Below the pieces are notes generated by a model. It was not told the DNA's origin. It did no database searches and worked only from the letters and a program-made list of their open reading frames with translations. The position numbers and the translations under genes were made by a program. A DNA stretch of 64,000 nt, from the NCBI GenBank assembly GCA_946811185.2, contig OX328109.1, positions 29,744,129-29,808,128 of the forward strand. Reading direction: 5' to 3'. Position 1 is the stretch's first letter, and every line of letters begins with the position of its first letter. The DNA comes from Hippopus hippopus. Lineage: Eukaryota; Mollusca; Bivalvia; Cardiida; Cardiidae. This document shows, one piece after another, positions 35,414 through 44,622 of the stretch.

Positions 35414-35643
35414 CTTAACCCTTTACCAGACAACAAAATTTTAGCCATGTCCAAATTGAAAGCATTTGCAGACGACAATTTCTATGAGGCTCAAATGGTG
35501 CATTTTTTCTTTGATAGGGTTGAAAACATTGTGGGAAAAGGAGAAAATGCTGGTTACCAGCATTTTCTCCTTTTCCCACAATATTTTCCAAAGGCTTCTT
35601 TCCCAGGGTCGTTAAAAGTCGGCATTGTGTGGTAAAGGGTTAA
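35414..35643 (-). repeat. Family A element, full length, minus orientation (reference)
   Basis: 230 bp: TTAACCCTTTACCAGACAAC at the left, GTGTGGTAAAGGGTTAA at the right. Left half GACAAAATTTTAG, then TTGAAAGCATTTGCAGACGA. Hairpin 35522-35588 with one mismatch. Right half CTTTCCCAGGGTCGTTAAAA. Its last TTAA (35640-35643) is also the first TTAA of the next copy. The short termini plus TTAA resemble piggyBac-type MITEs, but no autonomous partner is in the window. Confidence 0.85.
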
Positions 35644-35997
35644 CCCTTTACCACATGGCAAAATTTTAGACTTGTCCATATTGAAGGAATTTATAAGTGG
35701 CAAATCAAATGTTCTTCAATTCTTACGAACCAAGTCTGTAACAAAGAAACAAATGAACAAATGCACAGCAGAAATACAGGGACCGGGCAGGATTCGAACC
35801 TAGAACGCCCGGACGAAAGGCCAACACCATAACCACTGAGCTAAAGAGAATTCTCTTTTTGTCCTTGCATTGGATGAAAACACTGTGGGAAAAGGAGAAA
35901 ATGCTGGTTACCAGCATTTCCTCCTTTTCCAACAATGTTTTTAGATGGTTTCTTCCTACAGATCGTTAAAACTCTGGATTGTGTGGTAAAGGGTTAA
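35640..35997 (-). repeat. Family A, minus, split by a tRNA-SINE
   Basis: Shares TTAA 35640-35643 with the previous copy: the junction TGGTAAAGGGTTAACCCTTT is itself palindromic. Clean hairpin after the SINE; end GTGTGGTAAAGGGTTAA. Confidence 0.8.
35724..35854 (-). mobile_element. tRNA-derived SINE inside a family A copy
   Basis: On the minus strand the head reads TTTAGCTCAGTGGTTATGG (A box), then GGTTCGAATCCTGCCCGG (B box and T-arm), then a short body ending in GTTTCTTTGTTACAG. AATTCT on both sides (35718-35723, 35849-35854) may be the target duplication. It splits the family A copy 35640-35997. The head is tRNA-like enough that a tRNA finder might call it. Confidence 0.65.
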
Positions 35998-36406
35998 TTA
36001 ACCGTTGAGGTCTTATCCGGAGAAACAAAAACTTACTAAAATCTTTTTTATAGATTAAGGCACTGAAGCTTGGAAGCTTATCAAAAGCATTTTTTCCAAC
36101 AGTCACAATGAGACTTTTTTTTTCCATCAACATCATTGACTAGTCAGCTATGCCCCAATGAAGAACAAGTTTAGCCTTCATCCTGACAAACTTTCATTGT
36201 TGAGTGTTGACTTTAATATATAAATTTTGTTATGCTTGTTGGCATTCATTTGGAGACTATACAACCAAACAACAAAATGAGAAGCAAAGAAAGATCAGAC
36301 TTGCATGTATATGTATATGCTGGCTGATCTAGGACTACACTATGTAAACAGCACTCACAGTTATGAACAGCAGAATTAGGGTAAAGAAGTGTTATCAAAC
36401 TGCATG

Positions 36407-36457
36407 TTGCCATACCAAAGCTGGTGCCATACCAAAGCTGGTGCCATACCAAAGCTT
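36407..36457. repeat. Three tandem copies of a 17-bp unit
   Basis: GGTGCCATACCAAAGCT repeated, first unit with a T/G difference. Confidence 0.85.
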
Positions 36458-36526
36458 GACCCTGTTGTCATGTTAAAGTTCTCTATCAGGGTATTTAACT
36501 CTTTACAAAACAATCCTATTTTTTTC

Positions 36527-36749
36527 AATTCTTTACCAAATGACATTAGTTTTATTCGACCAAATTGAAAGCATTTACAGACAACAAAATAAATGTAGTT
36601 CGATTGATGATTTCTGTCTTTAAAGGGTAGAAAGAATTGTTGGAAAAGGAGAAAATGCTGGTTACCAGCATTTTCTCCTTTCCCACAATTCTTTCAAAAG
36701 CTTTCTTTGTTAGGTTGCTAAAAGCTGGGAGAGTGTGGTAAAAGGTTAA
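36527..36749 (-). repeat. Family A, minus
   Basis: ATTCTTTACCAAATGACATT to GTGTGGTAAAAGGTTAA, good hairpin. A start fragment precedes at 36494-36526 and a truncated plus copy follows at 36931-37050. Confidence 0.75.
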
Positions 36750-37600
36750 AGCATTTAAACCAAGTTTATCACTGTGATCTCCTGTCTTTCCCTCAACTTT
36801 TTCCACATTGCTTCTTTTCAAAGACATGCAGATGTATGTTTTCACTGTTGAAAGGAAAAAAACATAAAATTGCAAATAATGGGAGGAAAAAACACATGAG
36901 CAAGAGAAAAGGAAGTCATAGATATTACTATTTTAACACCTTCATTTAACAATCCTGAAAGAAAAAAGCATTGAAAACACAGTGGAGAAAAGGGGAACAT
37001 ACTGGTAACCAGCATTTTCTCGTTTTCCCACATGTCTTTAGAATACTTTTTCAAATCAAAATCATGGCAAATGGATTGAATATTTAAAAACAGTTGGGAA
37101 CTGAATTGCATTCTGCAGGACAAGGTTTAGTTTAAACATATTTATTTTACATCGATTGAAAAACAAGTTCTTATAACTTATACTAATCTCTCTCTACTCT
37201 GCTTCCTGGGAACTACACCAGTACTTGCGCCGAACGTGTGGGCCAATGTGGGACAAGGTTTGATATGATATTTAAATATAACAACATTTACAGTGCCCTT
37301 CAAAATATGTTGGACAACACCTCTGCTGCTAAGTAGCACTACGCCTTCCCAGGGTCCAAAAAATTTCAGAATTCTTACTTGTCCTCCTGCCATTTTGCAC
37401 TCGTCCTACAGTTAGACAAAGAAGGATAATCCACTTGCCCTTATCAAATTTTTACAAGTAAGGACGAGTGGACGAGTGGATTTTTTGGACCCTGCTTCCA
37501 AATTTTCTGGGGAGAACCCTGCTTAGTAAAGGGTTAAGATTTCAAACCAATGCTGGACAGACTGATACTCTGAAAAAAGTAAAAGACTGTCTATACTTAC

Positions 37601-38396
37601 CGCATAACAAATACTTGCAAGTCTGAATTTTTCTCGAGTCTAATTGGAATTTCAAATGAGTCCCCTTGATGGAACATTTCTCTTGGCACATCGATCAAAA
37701 TATCCTGATCTTTCCACTCATCAAACGATTTCTCATTTTCCATCAGAGTCAGAGTAGTGATTTCTTGTTTAAGTATGCCATTTTCTGTGTGGTTCATCCT
37801 AGTTTTGACAGGAATTATTGCATTAGAAGCACTAGCACATTTGTCATTATAGTCTATACCTGTGAATGAGTAACTAACTTTGACACTTGTTCCATTACCC
37901 GTCCACCAATCAGCAGGCAAATCAAGCCCAGCAACACAAACCTTGGTTTTCTCACTCAATATACAAACAGATGACAACTCTTCCTCATTTGCTTCAACAA
38001 ATACTTGCACACACCAATACTGACCCGAAGATGAAATTGTCAACTTAGTATGCTGGCTTGCATGCACAAACACCTGCAACCTTGGAAGTTTTGGAGAAAT
38101 TTCCTTGGATACAACATGAGCACTTATATCCATATTATAAACAATGCTCCGATGCATTAGGGAGTTGTTATTGTGACTCCTGGCATACACAGCATCTAGT
38201 AATGGTCTAGAAATGGTTTGCTGAGACTCGAAAGGTCCATTTTGTGCCTTAATCTTATACAGGTCTGAGGCCTGGTTTATGATAAATGTCTTTGCCACTT
38301 TGTTTTCCTCTGGAATATCATTCTTGTTGTAGGTTTCTCGTATGAAAAAACCATCATATGGATGCTCAAGTGTAATGTCAAGAGCTTCTGCAATTC
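37601..38396 (-). CDS. TMEM132: TMEM132-like gene, exon 2 (N-terminal ectodomain)
   Basis: Large internal exon, 796 nt, residues about 20-283. It is bounded by an acceptor (ttatttcag|GAATTG) and a strong donor (ATGCG|GTAAGTATAG). It aligns from memory with the N-terminal half of vertebrate TMEM132 proteins: an early FFIRE segment (FFLREA in vertebrates), an NGPF motif (YGPF), a CVAGLDLP...WW block (CVAELEL..WF), a VKVSYSF strand (VELYYTV), and a closing DILIDVPREMFHQGD stretch matching IHYIPKTVRKGD. N-glycosylation sequons occur at NNS, NGT and NHT. TMEM132 proteins are surface molecules with Ig/cohesin-like domains, implicated in neuronal adhesion and cytoskeletal linkage. Intron 1 is 5.3 kb and intron 2 is 15.2 kb, both packed with repeats. 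Confidence 0.9.
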
Positions 38397-38525
38397 CTGA
38401 AATAATTTACAGAAAAATAGTATATTTATTTTTCAGTGTTCTAGAGATGAAAATGTTGGTTCAAAACTAAATGATTTTTAGTGCCATTCTCACAAACATA
38501 AATTATCTATACTGAAGGCGCATTC

Positions 38526-38733
38526 TTAACTCTTTACCATACGACAAAATTTTAGACTAGCCGACAAAATAAATGTGACTAAAAAATTGAAATGTTTTTT
38601 GGGAAAGGGAGAAAACATTGCGGGAAAAGGAGAAAATGCTGGTTACCAGCATTTTCTCCTTTTCCCACAATGTTTTCAAAAGGCTTCTTTCACAGGGTCG
38701 TTAAAAGTCTGGATTGTGTGGTAAAGAGTTTAA
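38526..38733 (-). repeat. Family A, minus, small deletion in left half
   Basis: TTAACTCTTTACCATACGAC; the sequence between GACTAG and CGACAAAATAAATG is lost. Strong hairpin; end GTGTGGTAAAGAGTTTAA. It lies 130 bp from TMEM132 exon 2. Confidence 0.8.
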
Positions 38734-38796
38734 TCTAACAACATTCATAGCAATGGCTCATCGATTTGTTTTTAGCAGTTTGTTCCAGTTAGCAAT

Positions 38797-39020
38797 TTAA
38801 CCCTTTACCACACAATCCTGAGTTTTATTGACCTTGATGAAGGCTATGCAAAATATTGTGGGAAAATGAGAAAATGCTGGTGACAAGCATTTTCTCTTTT
38901 TCCCAACATGTTTTCTACCCTTCGAAGGCAAATTTCAGTTTTTGAGCAACATTTTATCTGTTATCTGCAAATGCTTTCAATCTGGACCAGCCTAAAATTT
39001 GTCATTTGGCAAAGAGTTAA
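38797..39020 (+). repeat. Family A, plus
   Basis: TTAACCCTTTACCACACAAT to TTTGGCAAAGAGTTAA; hairpin GCTGGTGACAAGC. Confidence 0.75.
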
Positions 39021-39390
39021 TAAGTTAACTGGATCATCACAGACCTTCAGTTAATGTCTTGTACAGGTTTTCTAGGTTACATTATCCATAAAATCAGGAT
39101 TTTCAAGATAAATATTAGACCGTGTGAATCATTATCTATTTACAGCCAGCTAGGATTGTCATATAGATATTAACAAAATGAAATCAGACTTTCAAATACT
39201 GCGTTTTTTAAGAAGCAAATCTGCCTCTTTGCAAATCCACTGGCCAAGAAAAAGAAACTTTCAAAATTTCATGATTCTTGTATGTAGTACCAGGCCTGAT
39301 TGTTGCAGCTTTGATCACAAAACAGGTTGCACCAACCAGTCACCTAACGGGTTGGCATTCATTTTATTCTAAGTGGTCTATGTTCTTCCT

Positions 39391-39619
39391 TTAACTCTTT
39401 ACCAAAAGACAATTTCTTAGACCTGTCCAAACTGAAAGTATTTGCAGACAACAAATTACATGTGGCTAAGATAAAGGAATTTGTCTGTGAAAAGAAAGAA
39501 AACATCATGGGAAAAGGAGTAAATGCTGGTTACTAACCTTTTTCTCCTTTTCCCACAGTATTTTCAAATGGTCTTTTTCACGGGGTTGTCAAAACTTGGG
39601 ACTGTGTGGTAAAGGATTA
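39391..39619 (-). repeat. Family A, minus
   Basis: TTAACTCTTTACCAAAAGAC to GTGTGGTAAAGGATTA; hairpin centre GCTGGTTACTAACC. Confidence 0.75.
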
Positions 39620-39809
39620 CATGAATTCGACAATCCATTTGTCCATCAGAAAACCAGATTGGGCATAAAATTACCTTGCCAAACTTCATGTTTTTTTCAC
39701 TTATTTATCGCATGACTGTTGATGTCAAGTCCTGAACATTGTGGGACTGGGACATGTGGGACAAAATGACACTGCATGCAACACTAAATTCAACACTTCT
39801 GTTCTTACA

Positions 39810-40022
39810 AATATGAAAGTTCGCAACAAATGCATAGCTGAAATACAAACCACATCTGGCTGGATTCGAACCCATGCGGACAAATATCCTCGTTTTTCGA
39901 GGTTTTAAAAGACCAACACCATAACCACTGAGCTACAGAGATATCTCCCTAACGCATTTGTTTGGTATTGTATTTAAAGCGGGACGAAGCCATGCATGAA
40001 GGAGTGGTCTCCCATAACACAT
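39810..40022 (-). mobile_element. tRNA-like retroposon unit, copy 1 of a tandem pair
   Basis: Minus strand carries TGTAGCTCAGTGGTTATGG and GGTTCGAATCC (A and B boxes) separated by a longer-than-tRNA arm with a CCTCG...CGAGG stem. The adjacent body includes CCATGCATGAAGGAGTGGTC. Copy 2 follows at 40138-40352. Confidence 0.6.
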
Positions 40023-40137
40023 CCCCTCTTTAAGTCATCAGTTATTGACGACTCAACGCCTTATTAGGCAGAAAGTCCATTTTTGGACAACAAATGGGAT
40101 TAACGGCTCAATGGCCAATCCCGGACGAGCCCCCATC

Positions 40138-40352
40138 TTACGAACATAAAGTTCGCAACAAATGCATGGCTGAAATACAAACCACATCTGGCGAGATTCG
40201 AACCCATGTGGACAAATATCCTCGTTTTTTGCGGTTTAAAAGACCAATACCATAACCACTGAGCTAAAGAGATATCTCCCTAACGCAGTTGTTAGGTATT
40301 GTATTTAAATCAGGACGAAGCCATGCATGAAGAAGTGGTCTCCCGTAACACT
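40138..40352 (-). mobile_element. tRNA-like retroposon unit, copy 2 of a tandem pair
   Basis: Near-identical to 39810-40022 in the same orientation, with the same A and B boxes and the same downstream CCATGCATGAAGAAGTGGTC. Both units and the 115-bp spacer look like one tandem duplication. Confidence 0.6.
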
Positions 40353-40496
40353 GTAAAGATAAATTTATCTGTGCTTAACCCTGCTCCACCAAACAATCCT
40401 GTGTTTTAATGAATCTTGGAAAAAAACAATGTGAGAAATAGAGAAAATGCTCAAGAAATAATAAAAGCTGAAAATTATAATTAGTTACTTGTATTA

Positions 40497-40592
40497 TTTA
40501 TTAGCGTATCGAACCGAAAATAATCGAACTGAGGTTTCTGTATCGTGATACGAATCGAACCGAAGCCTGGGTGTATCGTTGCAGCCCTATTG
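40497..40592 (-). repeat. Terminal fragment of a hAT-like element
   Basis: Minus strand reads AGGGCTGCAACGATACACCC, followed by repeated TCGGTTCGAT words, typical of one end of hAT-type MITEs. The other end is not seen. Confidence 0.45.
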
Positions 40593-41680
40593 GTTTCATA
40601 AAGAACCAAAGTTTTTTACTCATTATTAAACAGAAATTTTTGTTTGCACTTACTGTTTTATACAGAGATTTGTGTAAATTCACTGTTTATATTCATTACT
40701 GAAGATGACACAACAGTTTGAAGTGCCTCTGACCGGACGATATCAAACTGACCTTTGTTGTGTCATGGGTATTTGCATTTTTTTTTTTCTGTCATCTATT
40801 TTTCAATTTGTTTGAATTTTTACAGCATGATTTGACATGAAGCTGCCAATTAGGATTGCAGCTAACTTTAAAACTTGTCATTTTACTTTAGAAAAGTGGA
40901 TTAACACCTTCACCTTCCCATAGATGAATCGCCAGCTTGATTACCTGTGATAAACAGAGCTGCGTGCTTCCTTCAAATTTAATAGTTATTGTGATTTTTG
41001 AGGCCCAAATTTCTGCCGGACGCACACAAACTAATTTATATGAAGCTTTAGCCGATAATATCATGCGTCAGATTGAAGCTTAGCCAGATATTTTTGAGCG
41101 TCAAAAACGGGTCATTTCTAAGCATCAAATCCCGGGGTCCTGCGACAAGAGAACCACGACTATCTAACTTGAACTACGAGTCTTATTACAGGTTATCATG
41201 TTTACTCAATCGTTGCGTATGGATTAAATTTAAAACTTCACTGAAATAAATTTCCCAAATATGGAAATGTTTACTATATCAGCATGTTGTCAGTTCCTGG
41301 TGAAGTAAAATCCCGTGAAATTACTGATCTGGTACCGCATGGCATTGTTCACTTTTACAGCTTGGGCATGAACAAAAACCCGCAAAATTATTGAGCCCAT
41401 ACAGAAAATTTACTAATATTAGTATGTGCACTATCAATTCGAATTTCCGATTTGTAAAGATAATCTTACTCCTGATTGAAGTTTGATTTCTGTCAATGTT
41501 TTGATTCACAACTTTTGTGCTTGTCAACATGCACAAATTTATATGATGGGATGAGTCTAAAATTTTATGCGGGACTTTACTCACTTTTGCTGTGCGTGAC
41601 ATGCACATATAAGTCAGGTTTAGTTTGAAATTTAGCATGTGACTTTCATGTTATTTATGTGATGCACAAACATATGTATG

Positions 41681-42204
41681 CAGTGTTCCTACTAGCTTTT
41701 TATTTCAAGGGTACACTTACTCCTTGAGCCGTAAATCTGGGGTTAAGATTTCATATTTGAGGGTATGATAATAATGGTTCTCAACTACAGGTAAAGCAAT
41801 CCATATTGATGATTTGCAGCAAAAAAGTCTGTTATATCAAGATATTTGTGGAAATTTACAGCTTGAAGTCATTAAAAAGCTGAAAAGACAGTCTGAAGTG
41901 ACTCTGATCGGACAATGTCAAAAGGAACATTTTGTTGTGTCATGGGTTTCCGTGTTTTTTGGACAGATCCATTTTTTTCATGTCCGTCAATTTATGGATA
42001 AGTATTTCTGCATGATTTGACTAAAAATTGTCAATAAAGGTAACAAGTAACTTCAAAACCTGTAATTTTACACAAGATAAGTGGATAATGGCTTTTTTTT
42101 CACATTTTTTCTTACTTGAGGTCTCGCGTGTGATTAAAATTTGTTACGCGAATTTCCATTCTGTAATGTGATTTACACAGTAATTTGCATGAGTGGGAAC
42201 ACTG
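41681..42204. mobile_element. Short non-autonomous element with CAGTGTTCC termini and 5-bp target duplication
   Basis: 524 bp. Left end CAGTGTTCCTAC and right end GTGGGAACACTG are complementary over 12 bp with one difference. GTATG flanks both sides (41676-41680, 42205-42209). It lies in intron 1 of the TMEM132-like gene. An internal block (about 41880-42090) resembles a block at 40690-40915, which marks a partial second copy. The 68-codon frame inside it is not a gene. Confidence 0.7.
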
Positions 42205-42571
42205 GTATGTGAATGGGAACCCTGCTTTGCGAGCGTCCCATACAGTTTAGTCAAAGAGTTTGATAAAAATGATAATACATAAACACGAATGTGAGATTCT
42301 ATTTATCACATAAAACGAATGACAGACAGAAAAATATGATTATCCTGCATCATCACCTTTAGCCTCTATACCATTCATGGGTCAGTGTTTACAGTTATAG
42401 TTTGGTTTCAAATGTGTATTTACACAAGTAGTTAGTTTTTTTCACAACGATGTTTCAAAAGCCTTTTCTGTCAGGATTGTTAACACTCAAGATTGTGTGG
42501 GAAAAGAGTTCAACAATCTCATCATTTAGCCTCATTTCGTCTTCTGCAAATGCTTTCAATTTTAACAAGTC

Positions 42572-42773
42572 TTAACCCTTTACCACACAATCACAACTTT
42601 TGAAAACATTGTGGGAAAAGGAGAAAATGCTGGTAACCAGCATTTTCTCCTTTTCCCACAATGTTTTCTACTATTCAAGAACAAGTTCTATCATTTGATA
42701 ATAGTTGAATTATTGTCTGAAGATTCCTTGAATATGGACGAGTCTAACATTTTGCCGTGTTGTAAAGGGTTAA
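42572..42773 (+). repeat. Family A element carrying a perfect 67-nt palindrome (reference for hairpin)
   Basis: Bounded by TTAACCCTTTACCACAC and GTAAAGGGTTAA. The palindrome 42602-42668 has two 33-bp arms around a single A (centre GCTGGTAACCAGC), with no mismatch. In plus-oriented copies the centre base is A (GGTAACC) and in minus-oriented copies T (GGTTACC), so that base is the only asymmetry. Plus orientation means the left half reads ...CAATCC-GAGTTTTAACGACC and the right half ...TGCAAATGCTTTCAATTTGG. This copy lacks part of the left half. No protein is encoded. Confidence 0.9.
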
Positions 42774-42885
42774 ACAAAGTTGTCTGTTCAAGGGTTCCAG
42801 CAGTTGATATTCAACATTTTGACCCGATACTAAATAACACTTTTAGACATTATAGCCCATATTGAAAGGATCTGTAAACAACAAA

Positions 42886-43111
42886 TTAACCCTTTACCAA
42901 ACAAAAAAAATTTAGACTTGCCCAAATTGACAGCATTTGCAGATGACAAATAAATATGGCTCAATTAACTGAATTTTTCTTTCTTAAAAGGAGAGAAAAC
43001 ATTGTTGGGAAAGCAGAAAATGCAGATTACCAACATTTTCTCCTTTACCAACGTTTTTAAAAGGCATCTTCCTAAAGGTCGTTAAAACTCTGGTTTATAT
43101 TAAAGGGTTAA
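42886..43111 (-). repeat. Family A, minus, diverged, followed by a fragment
   Basis: TTAACCCTTTACCAAACAAA to TTAAAGGGTTAA. A right-half fragment continues to 43236. Confidence 0.7.
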
Positions 43112-43236
43112 GTGCAGCTCGAATGAGGACAGAAAGGGTACATTTGTTTTCAGCACTTTCTCCCTTTCCCATAATGTTTTCTGATACTCTCTGCCTCAGG
43201 GTGGTTAAAAGTCAGGTTTGTTTTGTCATGGATTAA

Positions 43237-43731
43237 GGCAAAAATTGGTTGGAAGTGAAATTTGTCTTTATCATGGAATACAGGTTGGCTCTACAATAAC
43301 GATGTAAAATCTACACACAACTCAAGTCTCTCTCTCTCTCTCTCTAAATGGCTCAATTCGTAAAGTTTCAAATTATACCTATAAAATTATCAAAGAATAT
43401 GTTTTCGAAGAGGGGCTGAAAATCAGAGTAGAAGAAATCTCTGAAAAAAAAAAAACATAAAAACGCATCACACAAAATTATTCAAGATTCTGTTATCATC
43501 GTCTGCAGTGCCATTTCTATGGAAAAGATTCTTAGGAAACAGTTCATTTGTGTGATTATTTTCTCCAAATCATATTTGTCTATTAAATATGGACAGTGTG
43601 ATGTGTAACTACGAAATAATCGAAAAATATTCAGCATAACGTGTTAACCCGCATAAAAGGAGGTGTGAAAATGTGTGTATTGAAACAGAACTGACAGTCG
43701 GAACTACTTTGAAATAAGGTCAACATCTTAC
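43237..43731. other. TMEM132 intron 1, start of intron
   Basis: Short (CT)n at 43328-43346. No other feature seen. Confidence 0.45.
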
Positions 43732-43786
43732 CAATAATTAAGTAGATACAACCCAGTATGGGGTCTAATCTCCACTTCTTCGGCAT
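43732..43786 (-). CDS. TMEM132: TMEM132-like gene, exon 1 (start codon and signal peptide)
   Basis: Short first coding exon of a type I membrane protein of the TMEM132 family. The ATG reads leftward from 43786 and encodes MPKKWRLDPILGCIYLII plus one base of a Gly codon. It ends at a good donor (G|GTAAGATG). The downstream exon begins with two bases (GA) that complete the Gly codon, so phase 1 matches exactly. The joined N-terminus has a basic n-region (KKWR), a hydrophobic core and an A-E-A motif suited to signal-peptidase cleavage, as expected for a family with a large extracellular region. The 5' UTR and promoter lie between about 43790 and 44000 but have no distinct core motif. The assignment rests on phase, donor and signal-peptide character, not on similarity. 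Confidence 0.75.
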
Positions 43787-44185
43787 TGTAACACTTAATC
43801 TACATATTCCGGTGTTCAGTCCGGCTGTTTAATCCAAATAATAAGATTCCGATGCATTGAATTGTAAGATCAAACCCTAATTGACTTCTCACAGTTTCAG
43901 AGTGCAGTCACCATCAGAATCCACCGTCATTGATACACTAATGAGTATTTGTATTCGTGCGCGAATATAAATTGTAACATCAGACCGGATTGCTTCCGGG
44001 TCATAGTCTTGAAAAATAGTCCCAGTTGGAAATTTATTATTGATCAAGCATTTCTGCTACACTATTTTAACACTATTAGTAGGTAAAGGCAAGTCTAAAT
44101 GTCAAAAAGTGTTGGATGTTAATTGAACGCTTCTCTAGAATTAGTGGTTATTTTTGCTGTTTCTTGGGAAGCTCAGTGGACATTC

Positions 44186-44292
44186 TACTCCCGATTCGGG
44201 GTCTAGCTCCGATGTTATTTTTGTGATTGTTTCTCCGCTAGAGAGAAACAATCACAAAAATAACATCGGAGCTAGACCCCGAAACGGGAGTA
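44186..44292. repeat. 107-bp inverted repeat, 50-bp arms, 7-nt loop
   Basis: Left arm 44186-44235 begins TACTCCCGATTCGGGGTCTA. Right arm 44243-44292 is its reverse complement except for one base. It lies about 400 bp upstream of the TMEM132-like start codon and is followed by oppositely oriented tetranucleotide repeats. Confidence 0.9.
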
Positions 44293-44483
44293 TGGAGATT
44301 CATAGACACCCAAAAACTTGTACAGTAAAAAATGAACATTTCATGTCTGATCATTGTTTCAATTCTATAAAAACTGTCGATCTGTCGGTTGGTCGGCAGA
44401 TCTGCCCGTTCGTCTGCCCCCCTTCGTCTGGTCCATCCACCCCTTTATCTGTCTCTTTATTTTTTCCTGTGTGTCAAGAGAGC

Positions 44484-44622
44484 TATGTCTGTCTGTCTGT
44501 CTGTCTGTCTCCTTGTCTACCTGCCAAACCTGCTTGTCTGTCTCTCAGCCTGTCTCTCCGTCGTATCGTGTAATTATTTTCTCTTAGTCTAACAGACAGA
44601 CAGACAGACAGACAGACAGGGA
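44484..44622. repeat. (CTGT)n then (ACAG)n: inverted microsatellite pair
   Basis: TGTCTGTC runs at 44484-44514 and ACAGACAG runs at 44591-44620, so the two tracts can pair. The 139- and 77-codon frames crossing them are simple-sequence translations. Confidence 0.9.

Noticed and set aside
35740..35850. Functional tRNA gene on the minus strand
   Set aside because: A and B boxes are good, but the sequence sits in a retroposon body with possible target duplications, and a paired acceptor stem is not evident.
41321..41638. 105-codon minus-strand frame in TMEM132 intron 1
   Set aside because: No recognisable domain, no matching splice phase with exons 1 and 2, composition typical of AT-rich intron.
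44154..44573. 139-codon plus-strand frame
   Set aside because: Crosses the 107-bp hairpin and the CTGT microsatellite; low-complexity PVCLSVCLS-type peptide.
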